Shown here: positions 63,118 to 64,000 of the stretch, one piece after another
How positions within the stretch are numbered: position 1 is the first letter of the stretch
How the letters are laid out: the number at the start of each line of letters is the position of its first letter
NCBI RefSeq assembly: GCF_042678405.1
Contig: NZ_JBHTLI010000002.1
Span: 310,001 to 374,000 of the forward strand
Length of the DNA: 64,000 nucleotides
Direction: 5' to 3'
DNA from: Salegentibacter_A chungangensis
GTDB taxonomy: Bacteria; Bacteroidota; Bacteroidia; Flavobacteriales; Flavobacteriaceae
The notes under the pieces: generated by a model
The model's database searches: none
Told to the model about the DNA's origin: nothing
Seen by the model: only the letters and a program-made list of their open reading frames with translations
Made by a program: the position numbers and the translations under genes

Positions 63118-63150
63118 GTTGTTATATTTTATTGGTTGTTGTTGAGCCCG

Positions 63151-63158
63151 TAAAGATA
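63151..63158 (-). promoter_or_regulatory. Candidate -7 box of fabI
   Basis: On the minus strand this reads TATCTTTA, one base off TAnnTTTG, 33 bases before the start codon. Confidence 0.4.
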
Positions 63159-63189
63159 GTAAAATAACTTTCAGGCAGTTCCTTATTCT

Positions 63190-64000
63190 TTAATTGAGAA
63201 GGGCCTTGGCGTGCGCCCTTGCCGACTCACTGATATTATTCCCGCCGAGCATCATTGCCAGTTCTTCTACCCTGTCTTCGCTTTCAAGAGTTCTTATTCT
63301 GGTTACCGTAGCATCAGCTGAATCTTCCTTGAAGATCTTAAAGTGGCTGCTGCCTTTCCCGGCAATCTGCGGAAGGTGTGTAATGGCGATCACCTGCATC
63401 GAATTTCCCATTTTCTGAAGGATCTCTCCCATTTTCTGCGCAATATCCCCGGAAACCCCCGTATCTATTTCGTCAAATATAATTGTTGGCAAATTGCTTT
63501 GTGCGGCCAGGATACTTTTAACCGCCAGCATAATTCTGGACAGCTCCCCTCCCGAAGCGGCCTTTTTCATCTCCTTGAAATCTCCACCCTTATTGGCCGA
63601 AAGATACCAGGAAAGCTGATCTTTCCCGTTCACGAAGAATTCCTCTTGGCTGTCAAGATCGATCCTTAGCCTCGCATTAGGCATTCCCAGTTCGGCAAGA
63701 ATCTTCTCGGTTTCTTTTATAAACGGGGCAATGATCTTTTTCCGGTTTTGATGCAGCCTGTCTGCGATCTTATCCAGATCGGTTTTCTTATTTCCTATAG
63801 CTTCATTGATCTCAGAAAGTGCAGTTTCGGCATTTTCACTTACAGAAACTTTCTCTCTGAGTTCTTCTGTGATTTCCAGCAGTTCTTCAATGGTGCCGGC
63901 ATTATGTTTCTTCTGAAGGTTATAAATCAGCTGAAGTTTCTCGTTGGTAGCCTCAAGTTCCTCAGGATTCGCCTCTACCCTGTCCATAGCCGAGGCAACT
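63190..64000 (-). CDS. recN: DNA repair protein RecN, C-terminal part (cut by window end)
   Basis: About 270 residues of the C-terminal half of RecN, an SMC-like ATPase of double-strand-break repair. The visible part has coiled-coil segments, then the signature-like ASGGELSRIMLAVKSIL, the Walker B motif TIIFDEIDTGVSGD and the VIAITHLPQIAGKGSSHFKI region, ending ARAHAKALLN. The frame is open to the last base of the window, so the gene starts outside. The listed start is only the window edge. Confidence 0.95.
   Translation of the reverse strand, partial: VASAMDRVEANPEELEATNEKLQLIYNLQKKHNAGTIEELLEITEELREKVSVSENAETALSEINEAIGNKKTDLDKIADRLHQNRKKIIAPFIKETEKILAELGMPNARLRIDLDSQEEFFVNGKDQLSWYLSANKGGDFKEMKKAASGGELSRIMLAVKSILAAQSNLPTIIFDEIDTGVSGDIAQKMGEILQKMGNSMQVIAITHLPQIAGKGSSHFKIFKEDSADATVTRIRTLESEDRVEELAMMLGGNNISESARAHAKALLN

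Noticed and set aside
1..64000. CRISPR arrays, insertion sequences, rRNA genes or a replication origin
   Set aside because: None was seen. No short evenly spaced repeats, transposase genes, inverted terminal repeats or rRNA segments are visible; the only tandem repeats are the 300-bp coding units.

Overview
The window looks like chromosomal DNA of a marine-type member of the Flavobacteriaceae (Bacteroidota), perhaps close to Gramella/Christiangramia or Zunongwangia. Evidence: a SusC/SusD polysaccharide-utilisation locus, a type IX secretion C-terminal sorting domain, many Bacteroidota lipoproteins, TAnnTTTG-type -7 promoter boxes, little use of Shine-Dalgarno sites, and an atypical Sec/lipoprotein-type nosZ cluster. 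The genus is an inference; no rRNA gene is present to test it.

Layout. 1-7.7 kb: a GH97 alpha-glucosidase-type enzyme (minus), an NAD(P)-binding epimerase-like protein, and sbcD-sbcC (plus). 7.7-10 kb: a serine beta-lactamase-fold hydrolase and a hemolysin III/PAQR-type membrane protein. 10.1-21.2 kb: a polysaccharide-utilisation locus on the minus strand, in order of transcription lacI-type regulator, three LacI-type operators, a large unclassified helical-barrel glycosidase candidate, susC, susD, a GH130 enzyme and a sugar-porter MFS permease. 21.7-26 kb: a carboxypeptidase-regulatory-domain protein, a LytTR/LytS-type two-component pair and an unknown secreted protein.

26.3-36.9 kb is the most distinctive part: a nitrous-oxide respiration island. 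It holds a Crp/Fnr-family regulator, a polytopic histidine-rich membrane protein, a RIC (ScdA/YtfE) di-iron repair protein, nosZ-orf-nosL-nosD-nosF-nosY, and two paralogous lipoprotein cytochromes c with a fasciclin lipoprotein. I see no nitrate, nitrite or NO reductase in the window. Five palindromes with the frame TGAn-N4-nTCA sit before the regulator gene, ric, nosZ and both cytochrome genes. Each is centred exactly 29.5 bp from the nearest edge of a TAnnTTTG-like -7 box, which would place it near -42 from the transcription start. This suggests one autoregulated Crp/Fnr regulon.

37-53 kb is mostly housekeeping or scattered metabolism: an AtoE-type fatty-acid transporter, a YedK/HMCES-type DNA-protein crosslink protein, tRNA-Ser(TGA), SGNH hydrolase, M28 peptidase, Pcm, a Gfo/Idh oxidoreductase, 3-hydroxyacyl-CoA dehydrogenase, a DUF1015 protein, a YggS-type PLP protein, an exonuclease/GIY-YIG fusion, a DUF3857 protein, a voltage-gated-type K+ channel with a zinc ribbon, and miaA. 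53-57 kb is a 1.3-kiloresidue secreted protein with four nearly identical 300-bp repeats. 57-64 kb holds an OmpR/histidine-kinase pair, coaE, a YbbR protein, a family 2 glycosyltransferase, fabI and the C-terminal part of recN, cut by the window end.
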